Assembly (NCBI GenBank): GCA_013398615.1
Contig: VZSR01003806.1
Location: 16,792,954-16,856,953 of the forward strand
Reading direction: 5' to 3'
Origin: Brachypodius melanocephalos
Taxonomy: Eukaryota; Chordata; Aves; Passeriformes; Pycnonotidae
Length of the DNA: 64,000 nt
Position numbers and translations under genes: made by a program. The notes beneath the pieces were generated by a model, which worked only from the letters and a program-made list of their open reading frames with translations, was not told where the DNA came from and ran no database searches. Below are positions 1 to 12,261 of this stretch, one piece after another; the first letter of the stretch is position 1, and each line of letters begins with the position of its first letter.

Positions 1-2067
1 GTGAAGACAAAGGCACACTCACATGGAAGTGATTTCAGATCTTTGTTTTAATTTGTGATTAATTACAACTGAGAAGAGCCCAAACTAAAGAATCCAAACA
101 AGCAGTGGGAATCTTGTCTAGTAATTTCAGTTCTTTAACGTAACTTAGGTTTCTTCCTATTCTATCTCTCCTAAGTTACCTGACTAAAGCTCAAACTCAG
201 TGACTGAAAAACAAGGCTTTACAGTGGAAATAAGACATCTAAGATTTCATTTTACTTTTTCATTCTTATCCGGTAGAGAAAATCACCATATGTGTCTTGC
301 CAGAAATATCTGTAATACATGTTTTCATGTATCCTTGCCCTTTTTTTAATTAAATGCAAATAGAATTCCTGACGATCAGAACATTTTCTCTCTGCTCATC
401 TTTCCTATGGCTCTAATTCATCTAGAAAAAGTTTCAGTCTGCAGGGTTTTCATCATCACCTACATGTTCAACTTGTAGGACTCAGATAGGACTAACAAAT
501 TTAAATCTTTAATTTTTGCAGAAACCTGGAATATGGTGTTATAACATCTTCCATCTTGGAACTCTCAGCTACTTTGCAGCCTCTGACTCAAGGGGAGTTT
601 TCACTCACTTCACACTAACATTAAGGAGATTCCTCCAAGATTTCAGAGTAACTCAAAACAAAACGTAAAAAAGAAACATTTGTAATTTGGATGTGTCCAG
701 TGTCCCTTCACAGCTGACTTTACATGTCCAGATCACTGGAAGGAAAATTAATATTGCCTGACAAATTATGTATTTGTGTAATGGCTGAGAGACAGAAAGG
801 GGGTTTGTTGTGTCCAGGGGTAGAAGAACAAAGCAACAATAACATAACTATTAAAAGAGAAACATTTTTTAACCACCTAGACTGAGCATGATAAACATGT
901 TTGTTTATTGCTCTCCATCATTTTGTATGGACCACCATGATCAGAATCTTTGAGAACAAAGGTTTTAAAACATCTTCTCTCCTGTGAACTAAGATGTCAG
1001 GTTAAACATCACAGCTGGTGGCATGAGTACAGACAGCCATGAAATATTCATTTCAGCTCACCAAGTCTGTGAAAAATTGTCTGTGACTTGAGTTACCACT
1101 GAATTATTTTGAGATGGCTTCTAAGGAAACAACTGAAATCCTGCTTAATAATGTTGGTGTATCTAAAACTCAGCTAAGGAGACCTCCCCTGTACTCCCAT
1201 TTAGGGAAAAAGTATGGACACACCAGGGTCTGTGATAGCACATTTTAGCCCAGTACCACAGATTTTATCTGCTTGCACAGACTGGCTTACTTACACTTCC
1301 TAGCTGCAAACATTCCTATAACTTGACATGATCAATATTATATGTTATTATAAAGAAATCTGTTGTGTCCCTCAAGTCACATGGGCAAGGGGTTTATTAC
1401 TTGTAAAGTCACCTTGAGCATTCCCTGTATTTGGATGGGAATTCAGTCCCTTACAATGCAAGAAGGTATTTTCTAAACTGTGACAATATCATTTTACTGG
1501 AGGGAATGAAGCATACAATACATCATATTCCAGAGGTACAAGATAGTGATGGATATGGTGGTAACACACTGCTAAATTAATTTCATCCTCTCAGGTTCCA
1601 TTTCCATATTTGAGACACTATTTCACATTATGACTTATTGCCCTTCCAAATCTCTTAGGTGTTTTAAATAGCTTGCTATACATCACAGAGGAATTTAGGC
1701 ATCTAATAAGGAATATTTTGTGTTGATCCATAAGACCCTACCATATGTGCAGTACTTGCATCTGTTAATGCTAATAGGCCTTGATAGATATAAAGTGATT
1801 TATCTATGAGGGGTTAAAAAACCTCATGGCTTAAGCAGACAGCAGAGGAACAACAGTGAGTGTGTTATATCCAGCAAAATGAATTTAACTGGGATTTCTT
1901 GGATCATGCAAACTTTTCTCTCCCCTGTGTACTCCCCTCTATAGTTAAGAAAAGTATTCTGAAGACCTTAATTATTATTTCAGTGTAGTAAATTGCAGCA
2001 CTTAATACAGCTTTTCTACAGTCATAGATAACACAGTTATCTATATATAGAAACATGTTTGTCTTAC
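1..2067 (-). other. OPN5: OPN5 intron, left part
   Basis: This sequence lies downstream of the helix-3 exon. No coding exon (in particular none with opsin helix-4 wording) and no recognisable repeat was seen. It is AT-rich and unremarkable. Confidence 0.6.
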
Positions 2068-2238
2068 CGTAGGACAAGTGGCAGATTTTCAGGTACCTGT
2101 CCAGGCTGACAGCTGTCATGGTGATGAGGCTCCCACAGCCAAAGAAGAATCCAGCCCACCCATACCAGCGGCAGCCTATCCACCCAAACATCCAGCGGTG
2201 GGAAAAGAAGGAGATGATGCTGAAGGGCTTGCCCACAA
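2068..2238 (-). CDS. OPN5: OPN5 (neuropsin) coding exon, helix 2 end to helix 3
   Basis: This internal exon is 171 bp, bounded by a CTTTTGCAG acceptor (exon starts at 2238) and a CG|GTAAGA donor (ends at 2068). It begins and ends in phase 1. It encodes about 57 residues, starting VVGKPFSIISFFSHRW and continuing through the very characteristic RWYGWAGFFFGCG to TAVSLDRYLKIC. It covers the end of helix 2, the first outer loop with the conserved helix-3 cysteine (IGC), and helix 3 with its DRY motif. Neuropsin is a bistable UV/violet opsin that couples to G proteins in the plasma membrane; in birds it is reported in hypothalamic deep-brain photoreceptors. The wording is far closer to OPN5 than to other opsins, and the neighbouring CD2AP-ADGRF4 block supports the mammalian-type OPN5 locus. 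An OPN5-like paralogue is less likely. The helix-4 exon is not found at 1-2067, so it lies off the left edge. Confidence 0.95.
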
Positions 2239-2404
2239 CTGCAAAAGGAGAAGAGAATGTCAGCCCACTGGTAGAATCCATCCTTGAGAAAATCTCCTTT
2301 TGTCAGAAAGGCAAACCCTCTCCCTGGCACGAAATACCTGTAAAAGTGCTCTGCAACACGGAGAAAGGGCTTCAGGCACAGTGTGTGAGGACTTTGGGCT
2401 GGAG

Positions 2405-2635
2405 GGTAAATTTAGATGGGAAATTGAATGAAAATCTTTACTGTGAGGGTGGTGAGTCACTGTCGTGGGTTGTCCAGAGAAGCTGTGGATATTCCATCTC
2501 TGGAAATGCTCAAGGCCAGGTGGGATGAGGATTGGAGCAACCTGGTCACTGGAAGGTGTCCCTGCCCATGGCAGGGGGTTGGAACAAGATGGTCTCTAAG
2601 GTCCCTTCCAACCCAAAACGTTCTGTGATTCCATG
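2405..2635 (+). mobile_element. CR1 LINE fragment, 3' end
   Basis: The order GTGAGGGTGGTGAG, TTGTCCAGAGAAGCTGTGG, CCCATGGCAGGGGGTTGG and CCCTTCCAACCCAA is that of the bird CR1 3' end, read on the plus strand. It lies in the OPN5 intron. Confidence 0.9.
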
Positions 2636-4797
2636 GCTTGTGAGGGCTCCATGCACAGGACTGAGCACAAGACAGCTGCAGCTAGATCCCATGGCACTCA
2701 TGATGTGGTAGGATGAGCCAAGCCTGCAGAAAGGCTGGAAATAGGTGCTTTACTATAAAAATCACAGCAACCAGAGGTAAACCAACACTCTGGCTCTTCT
2801 CATTATGAAACCTTCAGAGTATGTGTCAAATCCACATGCCAGTACCTAAACAGGATGGCTGAGGGTGAGTCAGAGCTGGAAACAAGCACAGATCTACTTA
2901 GTCTACATCCCTGTAGCCAACTGGGTGTCTTCAAGCACAAGGTAAAGAAATTTGCCTTCAAAAAGGACTTTTTCAAACCTGCCAAGGCCCAACAGTAGGA
3001 TACACAGTGAGGTAGAGTGTCAGGTGGGAAGGAAAGATATGGACTTGAGCTGCAGGAGTGGTTTCAGCTCCTCTCCACACCACACATTTCTTTGGTGCCT
3101 CCTAGCAAGTCGCTGCACACAGATATCAAAACATTCTAGGCTTCCCCAAAGAGATGGGACATGAGTAGCTATTTTTGAGGCTTTCTCTTAGTGGCACTTT
3201 AGCTCATCCCTCCACAGGTAAAAGTGAGTGCTGCTTTATGGAAGAAGTGAAATTTGGTCAAATGGTATTCCATTCTCACCTTAAAGCAGGTTTACATTTT
3301 CCATATTCTTTGTAAGACTTGTGACAAGGAGAAAGTTTGAAAATCGTAATTATCTAGTTGGAAATCTCTGCTTTCTCCTAATTATTACCTTCTTCTTGGT
3401 CTTCATTTAGGCAAAGAAAAAAATCAACTTTATTGGGACAGAAAACTCAAAAATTTATAATCTAGGGACATCTGTTTTCTAAACACTTCAGTTTTACTTA
3501 CCAGCCTGATTTTAAATTCCCCCAGGCCTGAACATTCCAGCTGCAACATTCAAACAACATTAAATATTGAACTCTACATTCCTGTGACTGTATTCCTTCC
3601 TGCACAGGAGAAACCAGAGCACCTCAAGGATTTGAAAATATCTCAGCTCCCCTGGGCTGGTTTCCCTGGCTGAACCACAGTGTCTGTAATGGCACAGAAG
3701 CTCACCAAATCGGTTTATGAGAGGGCAAAAATGATCTTGCAAACTGTATTTCCCACAAAGTAACCTATTCATAACCTATGCAACCTAGACAAAAATCTCT
3801 GTTTTGTTGAAGTGATCTGTAGGAAAATATTTTTCCTAAAAACATTCCATTTCACATTGAACTGATGTAAAACCATGTATTCTCTTCTCATTCTTAACAG
3901 AAAATGAAAACATTTCTTCCAAAACCAAATCTTGCAGAAAATTACCTTTGCTCCATCTTCTATGCCAAAAGCATCAGGATTGAAAACCTTTCAAAATCAG
4001 ATTAATTTTTTTAAAAGTATTTTTTGATTACTCCCTTCAGCTTAAGACTGTAAGGAAAGTTCTGCCTGCACCTGCAGGATATGCTCAGGTCAATGCATGA
4101 TGTGCTTTTCTCCAAGCAGAATAAATGCACTTTTATTTCTTCAAGCAAATCTGACCTTGGGGATTAAGATTTCAAGAAAAACATTAAATAGGCCAAGCTC
4201 TAGGTTACGGGCTAACAATCAGGTCACCAACTTTAGGCATGTAAGCGACTGCCAGCTTTAAAGGCCGACACATTTCTATGCACAAAATCAAATTTCTCTT
4301 CAGCAGCGCAACTCGGAGCAGCCCAAAGCAGGGTGTCAGTGCAGAATGAGCCTGATGCAGCTTTGAACGAGGGGCTGGTGCCACCCTGTGGAAATCTGCA
4401 GGAAGCAGAACTCTTTTCTCCAAAAAAGTTGTTAAGATGGGTGTGTGAAATATGAAGATTTTGTGGGAAAAAAAAAAATCCTATCTTCAGTTTGTCCAGC
4501 AGACAGAACTCATCACATTTCTCAACTTAGCACCTTCTATTAAATTTAAAAAAAATAATTAGAGAACTGAGAAAACCAAGCATGACTGCGGTAATCACTA
4601 TTTTTAATTCCAAAATTTAAACCCCAGATGGATTGAGATTCCCATGGACAAAAGCAAGGTGACCAAGCAAGTTGACCACTGGTGACAGCCCTGAACAGAG
4701 ACATTGGCAGCCCTCACACTAAGAGAGGTCCCAAATAAGCTGTAGTTTGAATGGTTGGGACACACGTCTTTCATGGTTAGGAGATACCTGTTTAAAA

Positions 4798-4965
4798 TCA
4801 TCGAATTATAGAATATTTTGGGTTGGAAGAGATCTTAAAGACCATCTCATTCCACCCCCTGCCATGGGCAGGGACACATTCCACTATTCCAGGTTGCTCC
4901 AAGGCTCATCCAACCTGGCCTTGAACAATTTCAAGGATGGGGCAGACACAGCTTCTCTGGACAAC
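4798..4965 (-). mobile_element. CR1 LINE fragment, 3' end
   Basis: A minus-strand CR1 tail, recognised from TTTTGGGTTGGAAGAGATC, CTGCCATGGGCAGGGACAC and CTTCTCTGGACAAC. It lies in the OPN5 intron. Confidence 0.9.
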
Positions 4966-6136
4966 ATTCAGAATATAAAGTCGGGAAAATTCTGAAACAT
5001 TTCTTCTCGTTGCAGCGACTAATATGAGCCTTATAATGTAGATTCTTAAAACACAAAGAAAATGGGAATATCACAGAGGAGGGAAAAAGTTTTTCCTTAA
5101 CTTCTAAGTGTTGAGAGATGGAAGTAGTGTGTCCATGACAGAAATGTCAAAGAAATCACTGAGATTTTTCTATGTGATAGCAGTGATATCTATACCAACA
5201 TCTTTCCTCTACTGAATTAGTATTTCCTTCAGAAATCCATGTTTATTGAGCAAAACCACTGGAATCAGCAGGGATGAGCAGATCTTTAGTCTTGTTCAGT
5301 GAGAGCTCAAACAAGCATCTGGGGAGGGTGGGAGCCATCATTTAATATTGTTCAGTGATATTTTTGGTGTTTAGGTGAGGGCAAAAGCATCTGGAAGAGA
5401 CAAGGGTAGGAAAAGAATGCACTGGAGCTGAGGGCAGAGGTCCCAGTGTGTACAACACATAGGGGACAGATGACTCTGCAAACATGGGAATATAATTCCA
5501 TTTATATGCACTCGGGAGATCCCATGGTCAGCTGAGACCTGATACCCATTGGATTGTCTGCCATCCAAAATATCCTTTTCTAAAGGACATCCACCCCTTT
5601 CCCTGCATTTACTCATGAGCAGCTGAATCAGTCTCATGTCAAGAGACAAAACATCCATCTCTGCAACTCTGCATAAACCTCTCCAAAGCTCCCTCCTCTA
5701 GTGCCAGGACATCCAGACTGTGGGGTTGGAAAAAAAAAAATCCTCCCAGTTGGCTTATACTCTGCAGATTGACAAAAAGACTTATTTTTTCTGATCCGGA
5801 GACAAAGGAGGATGGCCACTAGAGAGAAAACTATTAGCTTTTATGGCCTGATGGCCACTGGCATTTTCCAATTGTTTGGCTAAACATGTACTTTTGAGAC
5901 ATTTGGATCCTTTCTCTTTCACGCTATAGCAAGAAAACATAATTTTCTGCACCTGTAATACTGAGCTACTTTGTGGTTATTGTGCCAGGGTGCAGGTGGA
6001 AGCTGCCTTTGGAGACTTGCCCAGTGCTGGGGTGAACAGGAGCTCTGCCTGTTTGATGAAATCAACCCTAATTTTTCCTCTGTACTGTTCATTTCTTCCC
6101 ATCAAGATGTTCAGGAATGTTGTTTTCCACCCTCTC

Positions 6137-6160
6137 CTATTATTTGCATGCAAATAATAG
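6137..6160. promoter_or_regulatory. 24-bp perfect palindrome with two overlapping POU octamers
   Basis: The 24 bases read the same on both strands. The core ATTTGCATGCAAAT holds the octamer ATGCAAAT on each strand, overlapping across GCATGC. Octamers are bound by POU/Oct factors, and such arrangements can seat a dimer. The site is 124 bp inside OPN5 intron 2, next to a splice donor. A regulatory role is inference; the palindrome itself is certain. Confidence 0.5.
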
Positions 6161-6284
6161 AGCAGAAATATCTGCAGCAAAAGGCATTTGGTGCTCCCAT
6201 GACTTCCAGAGGAATGTCTGCTGATGCTGCCAGGCAGAATGGTGAGATAGCAAAAAACAAGGGAAAATGAAAACATGAAATTAC

Positions 6285-6404
6285 CTGAAATGCCCAGATC
6301 ACACACTGCTAAATTAACAGTCATTATCTCAGCAGGTCTCAGCTTCTTTTTTCTCTTTGAGGACATAAAAATAACATACCCATTTCCCAGAGTTGAAAGG
6401 ATCC
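6285..6404 (-). CDS. OPN5: OPN5 (neuropsin) coding exon, helix 1 to helix 2
   Basis: This internal exon is 120 bp, bounded by an ATTATTACAG acceptor and a TTTCAG|GTAATT donor, phase 1 at both ends. It encodes GILSTLGNGYV, then KRKKKLRPAEIMTVNLAVCD and LGIS. That is the end of helix 1 with its GN motif, the basic first inner loop, and helix 2. The join to the exon at 2238 restores the valine codon exactly (G + TT), giving the family's LGISVVGKPF junction. A methionine upstream at 6456 is only intronic read-through. The exon holding the start codon and outer N-terminus was not recognised anywhere to the right, so the gene is partial in this reading. The intron between the two exons is about 4.0 kb and contains two CR1 fragments and an octamer palindrome. 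Confidence 0.95.
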
Positions 6405-6837
6405 CTGTAATAATGAAAAATAGAGTAACATTCAAATTAGAATCACCCCCAAACACAGCAATACTCCATCTTCCTTGTGAAATTCCCTGATCTTTTCAGC
6501 CTGAACCTGTGGTCCCTAAGAGTGGGCATTTCAGTCTGAAATGTGACCCCCTCATTGTCACTGTGCAGCTCATAGAGACTCGAGCAGACACATCCCTCCC
6601 ACAGCAAATGCTGTTCTCCCCTCTGCAGTGGGGCATTGCTTTCACCACCTGAGCCTGCACAGCCATCCATAGAATGCTCACAACAGAAACCCCAGAATCC
6701 CTCTGCTCTGAACCCAGTTCTCACTCAAACATTTATATAGCCACAAGAATGAAATCCAGCTCTCTGTAACCACAGGAGCCAGAATCTGACCAAGTTCAAT
6801 TTTATTAAATACTCTAATCAGATGTTGAAGGATAAAT

Positions 6838-6960
6838 TTCTAGTTTAAATTAAATTATAATATTATATATAATTATATAAAATTATATATATAAATAGCA
6901 AATCTTAAATCTTACATTAAAATTTATTTCTATCATAAAAAAGAAAAATTATAAAATAAA
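6838..6960. repeat. AT-rich low-complexity tract
   Basis: Almost pure A/T with runs such as TTATATATAATTATATAA. Simple AT-rich sequence with no other content seen. Confidence 0.8.
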
Positions 6961-7520
6961 TCTGATTCATCTGATTTTAACTTCCAGATGGAATTAAGTG
7001 CATGGGATCCTTCTCATATTGGCTGACATATTTTTTTCCATATGACCCAAGACCAGCAGGTATTAGCACTACAAGTGGTTCATCTGCCACGGAATTAATC
7101 ACACCGGTACAGAAAACTGTAATGTTTCCAGTTCCCTTAAAGAAAATGTGTCTTCACTAATTCATGTTTGAAAGAGTTTTAGGTCAGTGTGAGAGTTTTG
7201 CTGTGGAAGCACAGGACAACAAACACGGAGCATGGAGGGAGGACATCATGGAGTAAGAAAGTGAAAAACCCAAAGGGGCCACGGTCCCTTGAGCCTCACC
7301 CCAGATCAGGGGAGATGTAAAAAGGAGAGAAAGGCAGAAGAGAAGAGCAAAGAGTGCCTGTGCTGCCATTGCCTCGTGAAAGGGACACACAACAGCACTG
7401 AGGGAAATATTGGAGACAAGTTCAGCCCAGGAAAAGGTGAGGAAGAGTGATTTCCTTAAGTGTTTTAGGTTTGACACCTTTGTTTCTCACTACTTACATC
7501 AGTAATTAAATGTTAAGCTT

Positions 7521-7608
7521 TGGGGGTTGGAACCATGTGATGAGAGTTGGAACAAGATGATCTTTAAGGTCCATCTAACCCAAACCATTCTGTGATTCCA
7601 TGATTCTG
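7521..7608 (+). mobile_element. CR1 LINE fragment, extreme 3' end
   Basis: Only the last part of a CR1 is left: GGGGGTTGGAACC, TTAAGGTCCATCTAACCC and TGTGATTCCATGATTC, which is the octamer-repeat tail. Confidence 0.75.
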
Positions 7609-7740
7609 AATTTGTTGCCCTCAAGGAGCCTGTTTGCCACTGCAGTAACTGGGAGTGAATCTTCCTGTCTTTATCTCCACTGCTTTTTCTCTGCCTGTTT
7701 CCTCCCTGTCTCACTCTGAGGGTAATCCTGAGTGCTTGGC

Positions 7741-8532
7741 TGTTGCAGCATCCCTCTTGTTAGAGGGTAGAAATGAGCCAAGACACAGACTTCTCGTTTA
7801 TCACAGCATGAAAAGGGTCCTGGTTTATTCCTCTTTACAGCTCAGCCATCCTGACTCCAACAATTCACTGACTCTGGCTGCAGCAGCTCCTGCTGGAGGT
7901 TTCCCTTGCAGCCTCTGACTGCTGGTTATTCCCTGCTGAACTCTGACTGCAGGGATCAGTTTGCAGGTTCTGACTGCAGGCTTTTATCTAGCTAGACTGT
8001 GACTGCATATATCATTTAGCAGACTCTGACTGCAGGCTTTCACCCAGCTAGACTGAGACTCCAGGCTTTCATCTAGCTAGATTGTGACTGCATATATTAT
8101 TTAGCAGACTCTGACTGCAGGCTTTCACCCAGCTAGACTGTGACTGCAGGGATCAGTGTGCAGACTGTGACTGCAGGCTTTTATCTAGCTAGATTGTGAC
8201 TGCATAGATCATTTAGCAGACTGAATGCAGGCTTTCACCCAGCTAGACTGTGACTGCAGGTTTCCAACAACAGACTCTGACTGCACACCCAGACTGATCT
8301 CACAGCAAGGATTCTCTCTCCCCAGGATCTTCTTCCTCAAGGTTCCCACATGATGAACATGATGATCCTCAAAGATCCTCCACGATGAACCCCTCACCAG
8401 TTAACCCACTCCCTTTTATCACTTATCTTTATTGGGTACAGCTGTGACTCATCAGGGGTGAGGCTGTATTGGGTAATTAACACAGCTGTTACTTATCAGG
8501 GACCAAGTCACCTGTATTCCCTTTTTCCAACA
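7741..8532 (-). mobile_element. Solo LTR of an endogenous retrovirus (minus strand) with inner tandem repeats
   Basis: Read on the minus strand, this 792-bp element starts TGTTGGAAAAAGGG and ends GGATGCTGCAACA, so its ends are inverted (TGTTG...CAACA). It is flanked by CTTGGC at 7735-7740 and CTTTGC at 8533-8538, a 6-bp target duplication with one mismatch. In the minus direction it has repeated CTGAT(A/G)AGT(A/C)ACAGCTGT motifs in U3, a TATA-like GATAAAAGGGAG (about 8409-8420), then a tandem-repeat zone, and an AATAAA at 7824-7829 before the end. That layout is U3-R-U5. No gag, pol or env sequence is attached, so it is a solo LTR. The 6-bp duplication points to an ERVK-like source. It is not a working virus. 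Confidence 0.75.
7912..8285. repeat. Tandem repeat inside the LTR (unit about 25-30 bp)
   Basis: About a dozen degenerate units share TGACTGCAGGCTTTCA, CCCAGCTAGACTG or ATCTAGCTAGATTG, and alternate with GCATATATCATTTAGCAGA, giving a higher-order period of roughly 90 bp. It lies between the TATA-like box and the poly(A) signal of the LTR. Confidence 0.85.
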
Positions 8533-8538
8533 CTTTGC

Positions 8539-10880
8539 TACCTGCTGAGGCCAACTCATCACACTACTCCCAAAAAAGCCATAAACAACCCAACTTTTCT
8601 TTATTGATAAGCCATCAGAGTCACCCTTTGTGCTCTGCTGGGGCAATCTCTGTTTCCAGAAGGCCCCAGCCCCCTCCAGCCTCCCAGCAATGCTGCCCTC
8701 TCCAAATGTTGTACCTTTGAATACCATGTGATTTTCATCAGAGTCTTCTGGCAGGCCAGACCTCAGGAACTGAAGATTGGTAATTAAATGGGTATTTAAT
8801 TATTTAGTGATAAATTTGGTACTTCAGTAATAAATAATGCAATATTTAAATGGGTATTTTATTGTTTACTCTGGTCCATCAATGGCATGATCCTCTTGCA
8901 AGGGTGCCTTGACCCCACAAAATCAAGAAACCCAGCCTGGGAATATCCATGAGGTAGAGAGAGAAATGGTTCTCAGATGCTAAAATGAAATATTTATCAA
9001 GAAATATGAGTGACTGAGGAACCAAAAGTTTGCCAAACTCAGGAGAAAAATACTTTGATTTTGAATTTTTCTCTATTAAACACAACACTTATTGGAAACT
9101 TTTTAATTTTATATTGACAGTATTGTTTTCTATATTATTTTACAAAATAAACAGAAGGACATAAGCTGGCTTATTATTGATCTTAGGTTTTCTCATCAAA
9201 TTTGATTTACACTTACTGAATTAAATTTTAAGAACAATCTACTCTTACGTCTCTGACCAAATTTAATCTGAATTATAAGCAGATAGAGGTATTCATATGA
9301 GTCATTTTCTTCCTTGCAGCTGAGTGAACGAATCCAAAGCTGTGAGCATTTTTCATATATTTTAATCCTTTTCTCTCTTAATGCCATTTTCCTCCCTAGT
9401 GATATTTAGGATAACTAGAATGCCAACATCCAGTTTGAAATATCTTTTGAAAGCATTTGACATTTTCCTGAATCTTTTTCAACTGACTGGCAGTCTAGAG
9501 AGACATCTCTATCAGCCCAGTAGCTCTGAAGTTGCCAAGTTGCTCTGAAATCAGTGCTCATTATTAATATCAATGTTTCAGAAAACCCTAGCCCACTGAT
9601 ATCCTAATCCCATGGCTGGAAGGCGTCCTCTGCTAATTTCTGTTGCCTTTTGTCTATGCCTGCATCTGAAAATTGCTTATCTGAATATTTTTTTAACTCC
9701 TTGGTGATCAAAACTTTACAATCTCCTTAGATGAGGCATCTAATGCTCCATTTCTCCTGCTATGAAATGGCTTTCCCAGCAGCCCAGCTGAAGCCCTTGC
9801 TGGAGCAGGCTCCCATCTCTGGTAGGCTGGAAACAGGGAAAAAGACTTTCAGATATAAAAAGAGGCTCTTTTCCAGGATAACTGTCCATGGCACTGAGGC
9901 ACTATTACATATATATACAAACAAAGAGTCAAGGATGTAGTAATTAAAAAATGACACCTGCAGAGACAGAGCCAGGCTGAGACACACAACCTGCAGCAAG
10001 AGGGGAAAGTGTTTGCAAGTAGCCAACTGGAGAAGTAAAATTCCACTTCTCCAAACTAAGAGAAGCGCTAAACCATCAGAGAAAAGAAAATTAAAAAAAA
10101 AAAAATTAAAAAAATAGAAGAAGAAAAAGGGAAAAAAAAGATAGTTCAGGATTTTGTTTTCATTAAGCTGTTTTGTTTCAATTAAGCTGTTTCATAACAG
10201 ACTGAGGGAGTGTGTACAAGAGTTTGTAAATCAATAGTGACTTGCCAAGGTGTTTCAGAGGAGCAGACAGCCAGCGGGTCCCTGCTCAGTAGTTTGTCAC
10301 CCTCCCTGGCTCTACAGGGAATCAATCAAGGCAGTGATGAAAAACCTGGTGGGGGAAGTGACAAAACCAAAATAATAGGATTCTTATAACCATGTGCATA
10401 GTCTGATTTTTTTTTAGGCCATATAGAAAGCAACACATGGAAATTAACTATTCCAGTCAAAGGATGAAGTGCTCACACAGAAATTATCAGACTAGTCAAG
10501 ACTCCTGATTTCCTTCAAAGACAAAAAACCAATTATTTCTCTGTTTCAAAGGACAATACTTCAGCTGTACAACCAGTCTGGCCCTAAAACTTCTGCAGAG
10601 TTTCCTGATAAGATCCAGCCTTATTCACTCACTGTACAGCTTCTTACCCTTTTCGAAAGAAATTTTAAACTCACTTGCACCTTACACAACTCAAGTGCAA
10701 AAAGATAAATAAAAGCTGTCCTGGCTTCCCACCTCCTGCTTCCCTGTCCCTGCTGCCAGGATGGCTCAGGAGGGGCCACAATTTCTTGGAAGGGATCTGC
10801 AAAGGAGTAGGGAATGCAGTTCAGTGGCAAAATGTGACAGGTTTAGTCTGAATCACAAGTCATAATAAAAAAACACAGAC
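8539..10880. other. Sequence without recognised genes
   Basis: No exon, known repeat or clear signal was seen, apart from an A-rich stretch at about 10090-10140. Confidence 0.5.
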
Positions 10881-11094
10881 ATGGAATCATAAAATCATTT
10901 AGGTTGGAAAAGACCTCCAAGGTGATCAAGTCCAACTTTTGGCTGAACACCACCATGCCCACCAAACCATAGCACGAAGTGCCATCTCCACTCATTTTCT
11001 GAACACTTCTGGGGCTAAACATTTCACCATTCCCTGGGCAGCCCATTCCTGTGCTCAACCATTCTTCCAGTGAAGGATTTTTTTCCTAATATCC
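10881..11094 (-). mobile_element. CR1 LINE fragment, 3' end
   Basis: Minus-strand CR1, recognised from AGGTTGGAAAAGACCTCCAA, GATCAAGTCCAAC and CATTCTTCCAGTGAAGG. The TCAAGTCCAAC variant belongs to an older CR1 subfamily than most others here. Confidence 0.9.
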
Positions 11095-12261
11095 TTATTC
11101 TATAGATCCAAGGAATATGCAAACACAGGACTTATATGGGTATGGGAAGACCATAATTGGCTCTAATGAAAGCCACTTGTGAAGTTTGTTATGCACACAA
11201 GGGCAAAGTAATTAACAAAGTAAAATGCCATGCAAAACACACACTTTAAAAATTAAGTTAATTTAGAGCTAAATGTGGGATATGATGTGTACAGAAATAT
11301 ACAGGTACAGCAGAGCTGTGTCTTGAACTATCCTGGCCCAGGCCACTGAATAAAATGATTTCACAAGTCCAATATCAAAATTATTATAAGACCTTTTAAA
11401 ATTATAATTTCAGTTTCCTTACATTGCTATGAAGGTCTGTGCCTTTATGGTTGGCTTTTGGCTTTTCACTGGAAATTTTTGATTCTTGTTCCTTGCCTTA
11501 ATTTGATTATGTCTGCATTTTCCAAGATGTTTCACATCTGAGAGGGTTAATTTTTGGAACAGGATAAACCTACACTAAATGCAACGAATGTAACAAGGCA
11601 ACACAGTGTGCATTGGGAGGATTCATCCATCACACAGATTTCATGGGATTAAAGCTAAATTTATTTAACCAAGTGAAAAAAGAGTTGGGGTTGTTTTGTA
11701 CAGTTCAGTGAAGACGTTTGTCTGCAGAGCAACAGAAAAAAAATATATGTGTGAAAAGTGAGGATACCTACAAAACAGTGTATGAATACCAGGAACAGCA
11801 CCGAGATACAGCTTCACCTGTCACCTCTGCTGCTCTGAATTCTTTTTTCAATAGGGCCATAAGCAAAATGAAAAACAAACAGAAACATAAATAGAAGGGA
11901 AATAATAATGAAAACGCTGCTACCTTCACTATGGAAAAGATTACTAAGATCAGTCAGAGGAAAAGCCATAAGGCAGAGTAGGAGGGGGAGATGTAGTGAA
12001 TGAGAAACACGAAGTCAGGACTAACTGACAGACCTTTTGTGCACAACTTGTTGAACAAGACAATGAATCAAAACTGAAATAAATGTCAAGGAATCACTGT
12101 ACACCCTGCATTCAACCTTGTCTTCAGACACGTGGAGCCCAGGTTTTTTGTAGAACAATTCTGTGCTCAGATCGGTTTTAGTGAAAAAATAGCTGTTGAG
12201 CTGTGAGAAGCTGCATGAACTAGGACCAAAAACCATAAAGGAACTTAAAATATATAAAGAA
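11095..12261. other. Sequence without recognised genes
   Basis: About 1.2 kb of AT-rich sequence with no exon, repeat or signal that could be supported. Confidence 0.5.

Larger units (their letters stand above)
2239..6284 (-). other. OPN5: OPN5 intron between the helix-1/2 and helix-2/3 exons
   Basis: This 4.0-kb intron is framed by matching phase-1 splice sites. It contains CR1 pieces at 2405-2635 and 4798-4965 and a perfect palindrome at 6137-6160. Nothing else was recognised. Confidence 0.85.

Noticed and set aside
2064..2528. Several overlapping open frames around an OPN5 exon
   Set aside because: Other-frame and antisense shadows of the 171-bp exon plus a CR1 tail.
7184..7477. Minus open frame with a hydrophobic stretch ending in a phase-1 GGTGAG, considered as OPN5 first exon
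   Set aside because: Phase fits, but the hydrophobic run looks like a signal peptide, the donor is weak and nothing resembles an opsin N-terminus.
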